From assembly GCF_035994185.1 (NCBI RefSeq), contig NZ_CP108538.1:5867501-5931500 (forward strand): DNA of 64,000 bases. Reading direction: 5' to 3'. Position 1 is the first letter of the stretch. Each line of letters opens with the position of its first letter. The notes below the pieces were generated by a model. That model saw nothing but the letters and a program-made list of their open reading frames with translations, had not been told where the DNA came from and searched no databases. Position numbers and translations under genes: made by a program. Of this stretch, positions 1 to 7,890 are shown in pieces. Source of the DNA: Streptomyces sp. NBC_01217. GTDB lineage: Bacteria > Actinomycetota > Actinomycetes > Streptomycetales > Streptomycetaceae.

Positions 1-578
1 GTGTAGTAGTACGACCAGTCGGCGGTGGCCAGGATGCGGGCGACACGGGGGCGCAGGGCGGGCGAGGCGTCGGCGGCGATGCGCAGACCGGTGATCAGCC
101 AGGCGTTGTCGACGGAGGAGAGGAACGGACGCACCGGGTCGCCGGTGCCGGGCCACTCGGTCAGCACCGAACCGTCGTGCGCGTCGTACCAGTTGAGCCA
201 GAAGCCGTGGTGGCGCTCCAGCTTCTCGACGGCCCGGACGGTGCGCTCCAGCCTGCGTTCCATCGTGGCGTCGCTGATCACGCCGAGCCCGGCGGCGGCG
301 ACGGTGGACCACAGGCCGCAGCCGATGTTGGTGGGGGACGTCTGGCGCGACTGCACGGGGGTTCCGGAGCCGCTGACGTCGATCTTGTCGACGGCGAGAC
401 CGAGGTCGGTCGTCATCGCCTCGATCGAGCGGTACGTATCGCGGAACCAGCGCAGGAGAAGCGATGAGTCCGTGCCGTGCACGGGCTGTGCGGCGCCCGC
501 AGAGGGCGCGGATACGGCTCCGAGGGACAGGGCGGCAGCCCCTGTTCCCACGGCGGTGAGGAATGTGCGACGGTCCAT
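1..578 (-). CDS. Secreted GH144/DUF3131-like glycoside hydrolase, N-terminal part (runs off the left edge)
   Basis: The 192 visible residues start with a Tat-type signal peptide (MDRRTFLTAVGTG, hydrophobic stretch, then AGAAQP), so export in folded form is likely. The mature part carries TSPTNIG at about residue 90 and a later SSVDNAWLITGL segment, both typical of the (alpha/alpha)6 barrel of the GH144 endo-beta-1,2-glucanase / DUF3131 / 'glucoamylase' clan. The C-terminal catalytic half is outside the window, so activity cannot be judged. It lies downstream of, and in the same direction as, the GH1 gene and sugar importer, which fits a role in releasing oligosaccharides outside the cell. The family call is good; the substrate (beta-1,2-glucan) is inference. 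Confidence 0.7.
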   Translation of the reverse strand, partial: MDRRTFLTAVGTGAAALSLGAVSAPSAGAAQPVHGTDSSLLLRWFRDTYRSIEAMTTDLGLAVDKIDVSGSGTPVQSRQTSPTNIGCGLWSTVAAAGLGVISDATMERRLERTVRAVEKLERHHGFWLNWYDAHDGSVLTEWPGTGDPVRPFLSSVDNAWLITGLRIAADASPALRPRVARILATADWSYYY

Positions 579-676
579 CAGTACACCTCGAAGAAGAGCC
601 ACCGGCTGTGGGCGGTGGGCGGATTTCGTTCGTCGGTCGTGATTGAGGGCGCGGGGCGCCGTGACGCGTACGGCAA

Positions 677-802
677 CCGCGCGGGCGCCGCCCGTGGGCG
701 GGGCTGGACACGGGCGGCGCCCGCGCGGGCGGAGCTGTACGGGAACCGGCGTCCGTCAGGTGCCACCGGTTCCCGTACGGCGGGAGCTGTCAGGTAGCTC
801 CC
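677..802 (-). terminator. Three stacked stem-loops between the GH1 gene and the GH144-like gene
   Basis: Three inverted repeats follow one another: 677-728 (20-bp perfect GC stem, 12-nt loop), 737-778 (13-bp perfect stem) and 782-802 (7-bp stem). They lie just past the stop of the beta-glucosidase gene. They could terminate importer/GH1 transcripts or protect their 3' ends, leaving the GH144-like gene to be expressed separately or by read-through. No U-tract follows, which is usual in Streptomyces. Confidence 0.6.
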
Positions 803-819
803 GGTCGGGGGAGCCGAGG

Positions 820-2022
820 TCAGTCGGCGTTGCGCGGCAGCGCGCGTGTGCGGCCCATCTCGCCCAGCCAGACGGCGGACGGCTTGGGCAGGCGCTCGAA
901 GGTCTCCGGGTCCCAGCCGATCAGGCCGAAGGTGGGCTTGTAGGAGCCCCACTCGTAGTTGTCGAGCGCGCTCCAGGCCAGGTAGCCCTGGATGTTCAGG
1001 CCGTCCTCCAGCGCGGAGGCGACCTCGTTCAGCGCGCCGGTGTAGTAGTCGATCCGGCGGCTGTCGTCGTCGGTCGCGATGCCGTTCTCGGTGACGATGA
1101 GCGGCACGTCGTTGCCGAGGACCTCGGCGGTGTGGCGCAGCGCGTGGCCGACGGCGGTGGGGTAGTACTCCCACTGTGTGAGGGTGCGCTCGGCGCCGTC
1201 GGCCGTCGGGATCGGACCCTCGCTGCCGATCCTGGTCCGGGTGTAGGACTGCACACCGATCCAGTCGTCGCCGCGGGCGGCCTCGATGAAGACGTCCTCG
1301 CGGGGGTGGCGGTACGCGGCGGTGACGTCCTCGGCGCCGGGCAGGGCCTGGTAGACCTGGTTGGCGATGGTCCAGCCGACCTGGATGCCCGCGTCGATCG
1401 CCCTGACCTCCTTGACGGCCGCGTGGTGCGCGGCGATGACGGCCTGGGTGGTCTCGTCGTCGGGGGTCGGCAGGCCGGCGGGCGGGAAGCTGTTGTCGCC
1501 GCGCTTGGCCTGGCCGGCCATCACGGCGATCATGTTGGGCTCGTTGATGGTGCAGACGTGGCTGACGCCCTCGCCGATCACCGGTGCACAGGCCGCGACG
1601 TAGCGGGCGAAGAGCTCGACCGCGCCGTCGGCGGTCCAGCCGCCGCGGGCCTCGAACCACTGCGGCACGGTGAAGTGGTGAAGGGTGATCATGGGGCGCA
1701 GGCCGCGCTCGATCGCGCCCTCGACCATGCGGCGGTAGTGGGCCAGTTCGGCCCGGGAGAACCGGCCCTCGGCCGGCTCGATGCGCGCCCACTCGATGGA
1801 GAACCGGTAGTCGGTGAAGCCCAGACCGGCCAGCGTGTCCATGTCCTCGTGCCAGCGGTGGTAGCTGTCGCAGGCGTCCAGGCTGGGCTCCTGGATGTGG
1901 GTGCCCTCGGCGTGCTCCTTGACCCACCAGTCGCTGTTGGTGTTGTTGCCCTCGATCTGGTGGGCGGCAGTGGAGGCGCCCCACAGGAAGCCTTCGGGGA
2001 ACGGGACCTGGGTGTGAGTCAT
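820..2022 (-). CDS. GH1 family beta-glucosidase
   Basis: This 400-residue cytoplasmic (no signal peptide) retaining beta-glycosidase hydrolyses beta-linked di- or oligosaccharides. The start MTHTQVPFPEGFLWG is chosen because FLWGASTAAHQIEG is the usual GH1 N-terminus. The acid/base glutamate is E161 in TINEPN and the nucleophile E312 in VTENG. The C-terminal SALDNYEWGSY aglycone/subsite motif is present. At 400 residues it is shorter than the usual 440-480 but complete in motifs. It is the last gene of the importer operon (83 nt after the MalG-like permease gene), so it probably cleaves the imported sugar inside the cell. Confidence 0.92.
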   Translation of the reverse strand: MTHTQVPFPEGFLWGASTAAHQIEGNNTNSDWWVKEHAEGTHIQEPSLDACDSYHRWHEDMDTLAGLGFTDYRFSIEWARIEPAEGRFSRAELAHYRRMVEGAIERGLRPMITLHHFTVPQWFEARGGWTADGAVELFARYVAACAPVIGEGVSHVCTINEPNMIAVMAGQAKRGDNSFPPAGLPTPDDETTQAVIAAHHAAVKEVRAIDAGIQVGWTIANQVYQALPGAEDVTAAYRHPREDVFIEAARGDDWIGVQSYTRTRIGSEGPIPTADGAERTLTQWEYYPTAVGHALRHTAEVLGNDVPLIVTENGIATDDDSRRIDYYTGALNEVASALEDGLNIQGYLAWSALDNYEWGSYKPTFGLIGWDPETFERLPKPSAVWLGEMGRTRALPRNAD

Positions 2023-2105
2023 CGCAAACTGTCTTTCTGGTGCGTGAAGGGGTGTGGCCGGCGGGGGTGTGGGGCGCGCGGCCTCGTACATGTCGATGGG
2101 GCGGG

Positions 2106-3020
2106 CTACTTCATGCCTGCCGTGGCGATGCCCTGGGTGAAGTGCCGCTGGAGCGCGATGAACAGGACGACGACGGGCAGGACGACCAGCAGGGACCCGG
2201 CCATCAGCATGCCGTTGGACCCGCCCGCCTTGTTGGGGTCGGTGGCGAAGGTGGCCAGGGCGACCGGAAGGGTGTACTTGTCCGGGTCGTTGGTCGCGAT
2301 GAGAGGCCAGACGAAGTTGTTCCAGGAGCCCAGGAACGTGAAGATCGAGAGCGTCGCCAGGGCGGGCTTCACCAGCGGCATCACGATCCGCCAGAAGATG
2401 TACCACTCACCGGCGCCGTCCATCCGGGCCGCCTCCAGCAGCTCGTCCGGGATCGACTGCATGAACTGACGCATCAGGAAGACCCCGAAGGCCCCGGCGG
2501 CGAACGGCAGCACCAGGCCGGCGTAGGAGTCGATCAGGTGCAGCTTGCTCATCAGCACGAAGAGCGGCAGCAGCATCAGGTTGCCGGGCACCATCAGGGC
2601 GCCGAGCACCAGGCCGAAGATCTTGTTGCGCCCGGCGAACTTCAGCTTGGCCAGGGCGTACCCGAGCATCGAGCAGAACACCAGGTTCGAGAGGGTGACC
2701 AGCACCGCCACGATCACCGAGTTCATGAAGTACAGGGGCAGATCCAGCTTGTCGAGCAGGTTCCGGAAGTTCTCCAGGGTCCAGTCGGTCGGGATCCACA
2801 CGGGCGGGCTGGCCGTCAGCTCCGTCTGCGTCTTGAAGGCCGAGAGCGCCATCCACAGGAAGGGCGCCGACATGACGAGCAGGCCGGCCGACACCAGGAC
2901 GTAGGCGAGGGGACGCTTCAGGTTGCGGGGCTTCTTCGCCGCGGACGGCCGCGTGTGCGTGTCCCCGGGCTTCTGCGGCGGCGCCGTCGAGACGGCGCCC
3001 GGTGCATTGGTGGCGCTCAT
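2106..3020 (-). CDS. Sugar ABC transporter permease, MalG/CebG type
   Basis: This 304-residue inner-membrane permease of the binding-protein-dependent carbohydrate family (CUT1) has about six membrane segments and a variable Pro/Lys-rich cytoplasmic N-terminus. The ATPase-docking EAA loop reads EAARMDGAG, and the C-terminus (RHFTQGIATAGMK) is typical of MalG. Its start overlaps the stop of the upstream permease (ATGA), indicating translational coupling. No ATPase gene lies here; as for other Streptomyces CUT1 importers (MsiK shared by several systems), it presumably comes from elsewhere. Confidence 0.9.
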   Translation of the reverse strand: MSATNAPGAVSTAPPQKPGDTHTRPSAAKKPRNLKRPLAYVLVSAGLLVMSAPFLWMALSAFKTQTELTASPPVWIPTDWTLENFRNLLDKLDLPLYFMNSVIVAVLVTLSNLVFCSMLGYALAKLKFAGRNKIFGLVLGALMVPGNLMLLPLFVLMSKLHLIDSYAGLVLPFAAGAFGVFLMRQFMQSIPDELLEAARMDGAGEWYIFWRIVMPLVKPALATLSIFTFLGSWNNFVWPLIATNDPDKYTLPVALATFATDPNKAGGSNGMLMAGSLLVVLPVVVLFIALQRHFTQGIATAGMK

Positions 3021-4009
3021 TTCGTGTTGTCCTTCAGCAGTCGGAGCTGCAGCGCCGTGATGCCCATGATCACTACGAAGAGGACATACGCCATGGCACT
3101 CGCATAGCCCATGTGGAAGAAGTTGAAGCCCTCGCGGTACATGTTCAGCGAGACGGTGAGCGTGGAGTCCGAGGGATCGCCCTGGGTCATCACGAACGGC
3201 TCCTCGAAGACATTGAGGTAGCCGATGGTCGTGATCACCGTGGCGTAGAGCAGCGTGGGCCGCAACAGGGGCACGGTGATGCCCTTGAACTCCTGCCACA
3301 TACCGGCACCGTCCAGCCGCGCGGCCTCCCGCACCTCGGTGGGAATGGCCTGCAGACCGGCGATGAAGAGCACCATGACCGTGCCGAGGTTGCGCCAGAC
3401 CGCCATCACGATCAGCGAGGGCATGGCGAGCGTCTCGGAGCCCAGGAAGTCCGGCGAGGTGAGACCCACCTCGGAGAGGAGCCCCGCGATGAGCCCGTCG
3501 CTCGGGTCGAGCACGAACCGCCAGACCACGGCGACCGCGACGATGGTCGTGACCACCGGGGCGTAGAAGCCGACGCGGAAGAAGGTCCGCGCCCGGTCGA
3601 TGCCGTTGTTCAGCAGTACGGCGACGACCAGCCCGAGGAAGATCGTCAGGGGTACGCCGATCACCACGAAGTACGCCGTGTTGAACAGTGACTTGAGGAA
3701 CTTGTCGTCGCTGAACAGATTGACGTAGTTCTCGAGGCCGATGAAGTTCGCGTCCAGCGGGTGCGTGACATTGCGCAGCCCGAAGTCGGTGAAGCTCATC
3801 ACCAGTGTCGCGAGGATCGGGAACGCCATGAAGACGAGGAAGAGGACGAGGAAGGGAGTGGAGAACAGCCAGCCGGCCAGGTTCTGCACACCCATCGACG
3901 ACTTCTTGCCGCCCCGGCGACTCGCGGGCCCGCCGGCCGGGGACCCGGAGGTCTCCGGCCCGGCCTGCACCTTGGCCGGCTGAGCGGCCTTTGAGGTCAT
4001 GGTGCGCAT
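3017..4009 (-). CDS. Sugar ABC transporter permease, MalF/CebF type
   Basis: This 330-residue membrane protein is the partner of the MalG-like permease. It has a charged cytoplasmic N-terminus (SRRGGKKSS), then six or so membrane spans and the EAA loop EAARLDGAG. The stop overlaps the next gene by 4 nt. The start is uncertain: ATG at 4009 has AGGAG only 2-3 nt upstream, while ATG at 4000 has the same AGGAG about 11 nt upstream. The gene begins 6 nt after the binding-protein gene stop, so the three importer genes form one operon. Confidence 0.88.
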   Translation of the reverse strand: MRTMTSKAAQPAKVQAGPETSGSPAGGPASRRGGKKSSMGVQNLAGWLFSTPFLVLFLVFMAFPILATLVMSFTDFGLRNVTHPLDANFIGLENYVNLFSDDKFLKSLFNTAYFVVIGVPLTIFLGLVVAVLLNNGIDRARTFFRVGFYAPVVTTIVAVAVVWRFVLDPSDGLIAGLLSEVGLTSPDFLGSETLAMPSLIVMAVWRNLGTVMVLFIAGLQAIPTEVREAARLDGAGMWQEFKGITVPLLRPTLLYATVITTIGYLNVFEEPFVMTQGDPSDSTLTVSLNMYREGFNFFHMGYASAMAYVLFVVIMGITALQLRLLKDNTK

Positions 4010-4014
4010 GACTC

Positions 4015-5265
4015 CTACTTCACGAGGCCTTCGATTTCGGACTGGGCCGTCTTGAGGGCGTCCTCGGCGGACGCCTTGCCCTGGGTGACCTTGGCGATGG
4101 CCTGGTCGACCTTGTCGGTGATCTCCGTCCACTTGGCCGGCGACGGGGCGGACTTGGCGGTGTCCATCTGCTTCTTGAAGACCTGGAGGTTCGCGTCGCC
4201 GGCCAGGTCGCCGGAGGTCCAGGCGGCGGTGTTGGCCGGCAGGTCCTTGGTGCGCTTGTACCAGTCGGCCTGGCCCTTGGTGTCGGTCAGGTACTTGATG
4301 AACTCCGTGGCGGCCGCCTTGTGCCCGCTGTCCTTGGAGATCACCAGGGAGGAGCCGCCGGCCATGGAGACGGAGGACTTGTCGGCGGGCACGTTGGCCA
4401 CCGCCCACTTGCCCTTGATCTGCGGCTGGCCCTCGTTCAGCAGGGTGACGTGCCAGGGGCCGCCGAAGAACATCGGGACGCGGCCGTTGCCGAAGTCCTT
4501 CACCACGTCGTAGCCGGGCTGCACGGACTTGTTGGAGAGTCCCTTGTCGAAGTACGAGCCGTACTCCTTGAGAGCCCTGACGGCCTCGGGGCTGTCGATG
4601 ACGGCCTCGCCCTTGTCGTTGAGGATCTCGCCGCCGGCCGAGTACAGGAAGGAGTAGAAGCTCTGCACCGTGTCCAGGCCGCTGGGCTGGATGGACAGGC
4701 CCCACTTGGTACCGGCCTTCTTCTGGTACGCGGTGGCGAGGTCCTGCATCTCCTTCCAGTCGGTCGGAGCCTTGGTGATTCCGGCCTTCTCGGCCAGGTC
4801 GGTGCGGTAGTAGAGGACGCGGGTGTCGACGTACCACGGCACGCCGTACGCCTGGCCGTCCACCTCGCCCTGCTGCCAGCCGGACGGGAAGAAGTCCTTC
4901 TCGTTGAACGTCTTGGTGTCGACCGGCTCCAGAACGCCCAGCTCGGCGAACTCGCCCATGTAGCTGCCGCCCATCTGCGCCACGTCGGGCAGGGTGCCGG
5001 CGGCGGCCGCGGAGACCAGCTTCTGGTGGGCGACGTCCCAGCCGACCGGGGTCACCTTGACGGTGATGTTCGGATTGGCCTTCTCGTAGACCTTGGCCAC
5101 ATCCGCGAGCTTCTCGCCCTCGGCCCCCATGGCCCAGACGGTGAGCGTCTGCTTCTTGTCCGCGGCGACGTCGCCGCCACCGGAACTGCCGCAGGCAGTG
5201 ACACCGAAAGTGAGGGCGGCTGCGACTGCGATACCGACCGAGGCGTTTCTGGCGGTGCGGGGCAT
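4015..5265 (-). CDS. Sugar ABC transporter substrate-binding lipoprotein
   Basis: This 416-residue extracellular family 1 solute-binding protein is tethered by a lipid on the cysteine of the lipobox (FGVTAC). The start is ATG 5265, preceded by AAGGAGGAG at good spacing; reading further upstream would run through the operator. The body has typical features of sugar-binding proteins such as CebE (LTVWAMG near the N-terminus, FFGGPWH, and a VISKDSGHK segment). It is first in the importer operon and directly downstream of a strong inverted repeat, so it is probably induced by its sugar. The substrate is not readable from sequence; GH1 and GH144-like neighbours suggest a beta-glucan oligosaccharide. 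Confidence 0.9.
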   Translation of the reverse strand: MPRTARNASVGIAVAAALTFGVTACGSSGGGDVAADKKQTLTVWAMGAEGEKLADVAKVYEKANPNITVKVTPVGWDVAHQKLVSAAAAGTLPDVAQMGGSYMGEFAELGVLEPVDTKTFNEKDFFPSGWQQGEVDGQAYGVPWYVDTRVLYYRTDLAEKAGITKAPTDWKEMQDLATAYQKKAGTKWGLSIQPSGLDTVQSFYSFLYSAGGEILNDKGEAVIDSPEAVRALKEYGSYFDKGLSNKSVQPGYDVVKDFGNGRVPMFFGGPWHVTLLNEGQPQIKGKWAVANVPADKSSVSMAGGSSLVISKDSGHKAAATEFIKYLTDTKGQADWYKRTKDLPANTAAWTSGDLAGDANLQVFKKQMDTAKSAPSPAKWTEITDKVDQAIAKVTQGKASAEDALKTAQSEIEGLVK

Positions 5266-5292
5266 GGAGGGCTCCTCCTTGAGCAATCCGAA

Positions 5293-5321
5293 ATGTATGC
5301 GCTGTCTGTAAGCGCATACAT
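5293..5321. promoter_or_regulatory. Predicted LacI-family operator upstream of the sugar importer
   Basis: An 11-bp perfect inverted repeat (ATGTATGCGCT / AGCGCATACAT) has a 7-nt spacer. Within it, 5307-5320 reads TGTAAGCGCATACA, a near-palindrome around AGCGCA of the kind bound by LacI/CebR-type repressors. The same core recurs upstream of the local lacI gene (7787-7800). It lies 28 nt before the binding-protein start, a position suited to repression. Binding is inference. Confidence 0.6.
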
Positions 5322-5521
5322 CACTCTGCGACAGGGATTCGGGAATCCGCAAGAGGGTGCTAGGTCACACTCGTGCAACGTGCCGGACATCTGAATGTTC
5401 AACTTGGCACGGTAGGCGCGTCGTTTGCGGAATTGGGAGTTATGTGACCTATTTCGCGGCCTTGGTGGGGGTGGGCGATGGTCCGCACCGGCGTGGGGCG
5501 GGCGGCGATATCGTCGTGATC

Positions 5522-6544
5522 ATGGCTCCGTTCGCGCATGACTTCCCCTTCGATCCGGCGTACGGGCGCACGCTCGACGAGCTGCTGCGCATCCCCGCTC
5601 CGCCCGCCCCGGACGGCTTCGACGCCTTCTGGCGGGCGCGGTACGAGGAGGCCCGCAAGGTCGCCACGGAACCGGAGCTCGGCCCGCTGGAGGAGGAGCG
5701 CGACGGCGTACGGATCCACGGGGTGACGTTCACCTCGGTGGGCGGGGTGCGGCTCGGGGGCTGGGTCGCGCTGCCCGTCGAGGAGGCGGCGGAGTACGGG
5801 TTCGTCATCGGGCACGGTTACGGCGGCCGCCGGGAGCCGGGCCCCGATGTGCCGCTGCCGTTGCCCCGGGCGGCGGCGATCCTGCCGTGCGTACGGGGCA
5901 TGGGGGCGCGCGGCCTGCAGCCGGGCATTCCGGAGGCGGCGGACGCGCATGTGCTGTACGGCATCGGGTCGCGCGACACGTATGTGATCGGGGACTGTGT
6001 GGCGGACGTGTGGTGTGCGGCGTCGGCGCTGTACGAGCTGGTGCCGGGACTGGCCGACGGTTCGGGCGGTTCGGGTGGAGCGGCCATGGCGGGCGGTTCG
6101 CGGCTCGGGTATCTCGGGGAGAGTTTCGGCGGCGGGCTCGGTGCGCTCGCTCTGCCCTGGGACGAGCGCTTCGGGGCCGCGCAGCTGACAGTGCCGACGT
6201 TCGGCAACCATCCGTTGCGGCTCACCCTGCCGTGCGTGGGGAGCGGGGAGGCGGTACGGGGGTATCACCGGGAGCACCCGGAGGTCGTCGAGGTGCTGCG
6301 GTACTTCGACGCCGCGACGGCCGCGACGCGGCTGGAGCTGCCCACGCTGGTGGCCGCGGCGCTCTTCGACCCCTCGGTGCCGCCGCCGGGGCAGTTCGCC
6401 GTGTACAACGCGCTGGCCGGTGAGCGCGAGCTGCTGGTGCTGAGTGCGGGGCACTTCGAGCATGCGGGGGCGGCGGCGGAGGAGGCGGAGCTGAGGGGGG
6501 CTCGGCGGGGTTTCTTCGGGAGACGGGTTCGCGGGGGCGGGTGA
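5522..6544 (+). CDS. AXE1-family acetyl xylan esterase / cephalosporin-C deacetylase-like
   Basis: This 340-residue alpha/beta hydrolase has no signal peptide. The AXE1 N-terminus (FDPAYGRTLDELL, then a DGFDAFWRARY segment) is present. The nucleophile S201 lies in GESFGG; D283 (ALFDPSVPPPGQF) and H311 or H314 (SAGHFEH) complete the triad. Such enzymes remove acetyl groups from sugars or related small esters in the cytoplasm. It is divergent from the sugar importer and convergent with lacI, so it may deacetylate imported oligosaccharides, though it could be unrelated. ATG 5522 is chosen; an in-frame GTG lies 6 nt upstream. The Gly/Arg-rich C-terminus looks degenerate. Confidence 0.82.
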   Translation: MAPFAHDFPFDPAYGRTLDELLRIPAPPAPDGFDAFWRARYEEARKVATEPELGPLEEERDGVRIHGVTFTSVGGVRLGGWVALPVEEAAEYGFVIGHGYGGRREPGPDVPLPLPRAAAILPCVRGMGARGLQPGIPEAADAHVLYGIGSRDTYVIGDCVADVWCAASALYELVPGLADGSGGSGGAAMAGGSRLGYLGESFGGGLGALALPWDERFGAAQLTVPTFGNHPLRLTLPCVGSGEAVRGYHREHPEVVEVLRYFDAATAATRLELPTLVAAALFDPSVPPPGQFAVYNALAGERELLVLSAGHFEHAGAAAEEAELRGARRGFFGRRVRGGG

Positions 6545-6575
6545 GGCCGACGCCCCGGTCCGGGACGACGGCTGC

Positions 6576-6650
6576 GTCCTCAAGCGCCGGACGGGCTTGA
6601 ATTGCCCGGGCGAGAGTTTCGTCCTCGATCGCCGGACGGGCTTGAATTGC
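6576..6650 (+). repeat. Two tandem copies of a dispersed Streptomyces repeat
   Basis: GTCCTC-AR-CGCCGGACGGGCTTGAATTGC-type copies sit at 6576-6605 and 6621-6650, exactly 45 bp apart, in the 121-nt space between the convergent esterase and lacI genes. A third copy in the opposite orientation is at 60771-60797 and a partial one at 57149-57164. Such short intergenic elements are common in Streptomyces genomes. Confidence 0.75.
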
Positions 6651-6665
6651 GCGGGCGGGTTCTCG

Positions 6666-7721
6666 TTACGGGCAGCCGCAGCTTGCTCGGTGGATCACGG
6701 AGACCGGGAGCATCAGCGATACCGGGTCGCGGCCGCTGTTGGCCAGGCGTTGTACCAGCAGCTCGACCGCCTGCTCGCCGAGTTGGCGGATCGGCTGGCG
6801 TACGGTCGTCAGCGGCGGTCGTACGATCCGGCTCAGCGGGATCCCGTCGAAGCCGGTCACCGCGATGTCCTCCGGCACCCGCACCCCGCGCCGCTCCAGC
6901 GCGCGCAGTGCGCCCACCGCCATCTGGTCATTGGCGAACAGCACGCCCTGAGGCCGCTTCGGTGCCCGGTCGAGCAGCTCCTCCACCGCCCGCGCGCCCT
7001 CTGCCTGCGTCATCATCTCGGTCCGCAGGTCCGGCTCGGCGGGCACCGGCAGCCCGGCGTCGCGGCACGCCTCCTGGAAGCCGCGGAACCGCGCCTCGGC
7101 GTCCGGCGATGCGACGTCGCCCCCGATGAAGGCGAGCCTGCGCAGCCCGTGGTCCTCGATCAGATGGCGGGCCAGTTCGCGCTCCCCGTCAGCGTTCGCG
7201 ACGACGATGTGGTCGAGATGGTCGATCTCGCGGGGCCCGGCGAGCATCACCACCGGCAGCCGGCGCGAGATCACTTCGAGGTCCTCGGTCGGCACGGTCT
7301 GGGCCAGCACCGCGAAGCCGTCGACCCGTCCCGCGACCTTCGCGACGAGGCTCTCCGGACCGCCCTCCAGCGAGGCGGCGATCAGCAGCGCGTAACCGTG
7401 CCGCCGCGCCGCCCGCTCCATGCCGCGGATGATCTGGTCGGAGTAGAGCATCACCGCGTCGTCGGCGTCGCTGTCCGCCTCTGCGTCGGCCTCCGCGTCG
7501 GCGTCGGCGTAGTCGGGGAAGCAGAGACCGAGCACGCCGGTGGTCCGGCTGGCCAGGCCCCGGGCGTTCCCGCTGGGTACGTAACCGAGCTGGCGGGCGG
7601 CTTCGAGGACCCGCTCGCGGGTCTGGGCGCGTACCGAATCGGGGGTGCGGTAGACCCGCGAGACCGTGGCAATGGAGACGCCCGACCGCTCGGCGACGTC
7701 GTACACCGTTGGTGCGCTCAC
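6666..7721 (-). CDS. LacI-family transcriptional regulator
   Basis: The 351 residues hold an N-terminal LacI helix-turn-helix (TVYDVAERSGVSIATVSRV, residues 5-23) and hinge, followed by a periplasmic-binding-protein-like sensor domain ending PLTTVRQPIRQLGE. It should repress sugar-uptake genes until an oligosaccharide binds. Residues 71-88 are an unusual acidic repeat (Ala with Asp or Glu alternating) inserted at the first strand of the sensor domain. It is transcribed away from the MarR gene; a predicted operator lies 66 nt upstream (autoregulation) and a matching one in front of the importer. Confidence 0.9.
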   Translation of the reverse strand: MSAPTVYDVAERSGVSIATVSRVYRTPDSVRAQTRERVLEAARQLGYVPSGNARGLASRTTGVLGLCFPDYADADAEADAEADSDADDAVMLYSDQIIRGMERAARRHGYALLIAASLEGGPESLVAKVAGRVDGFAVLAQTVPTEDLEVISRRLPVVMLAGPREIDHLDHIVVANADGERELARHLIEDHGLRRLAFIGGDVASPDAEARFRGFQEACRDAGLPVPAEPDLRTEMMTQAEGARAVEELLDRAPKRPQGVLFANDQMAVGALRALERRGVRVPEDIAVTGFDGIPLSRIVRPPLTTVRQPIRQLGEQAVELLVQRLANSGRDPVSLMLPVSVIHRASCGCP

Positions 7722-7786
7722 TGGACCGACCGTCCGCTTCTTCTTCCGTACCCAAGCACCTGCTGTTGCACGTACCGAACCTTTTC

Positions 7787-7800
7787 TGAAAGCGCATTCA
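7787..7800. promoter_or_regulatory. Predicted LacI-family operator upstream of lacI
   Basis: TGAAAGCGCATTCA differs from the importer site TGTAAGCGCATACA at two mirrored positions only. Both fit TGWAAGCGCATWCA. The position upstream of the regulator gene suggests autoregulation. Confidence 0.55.
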
Positions 7801-7854
7801 CCCTAGATCGCAGGCCGCATGACGGGCAAGACCGCAAAAATTCGACAGGCAACC

Positions 7855-7884
7855 TTGCAAGTTGGCCTGTACATCTTTTACGGT
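7855..7884 (+). promoter_or_regulatory. Candidate promoter of the MarR gene, leaderless
   Basis: TTGCAA (7855-7860) and TACGGT (7879-7884) are 18 nt apart. The expected transcription start, 6-7 nt past the -10 box, coincides with the ATG at 7891, so the mRNA would be leaderless. The -35 lies inside an imperfect palindrome (CAACCTTGCAAGTTG) that could be the MarR operator. Confidence 0.4.
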
Positions 7885-7890
7885 GAAGGC

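Noticed and set aside
7819..7890. Extended N-terminus of the MarR protein
   Set aside because: The 24 extra codons precede or overlap the apparent promoter and lack a ribosome binding site.
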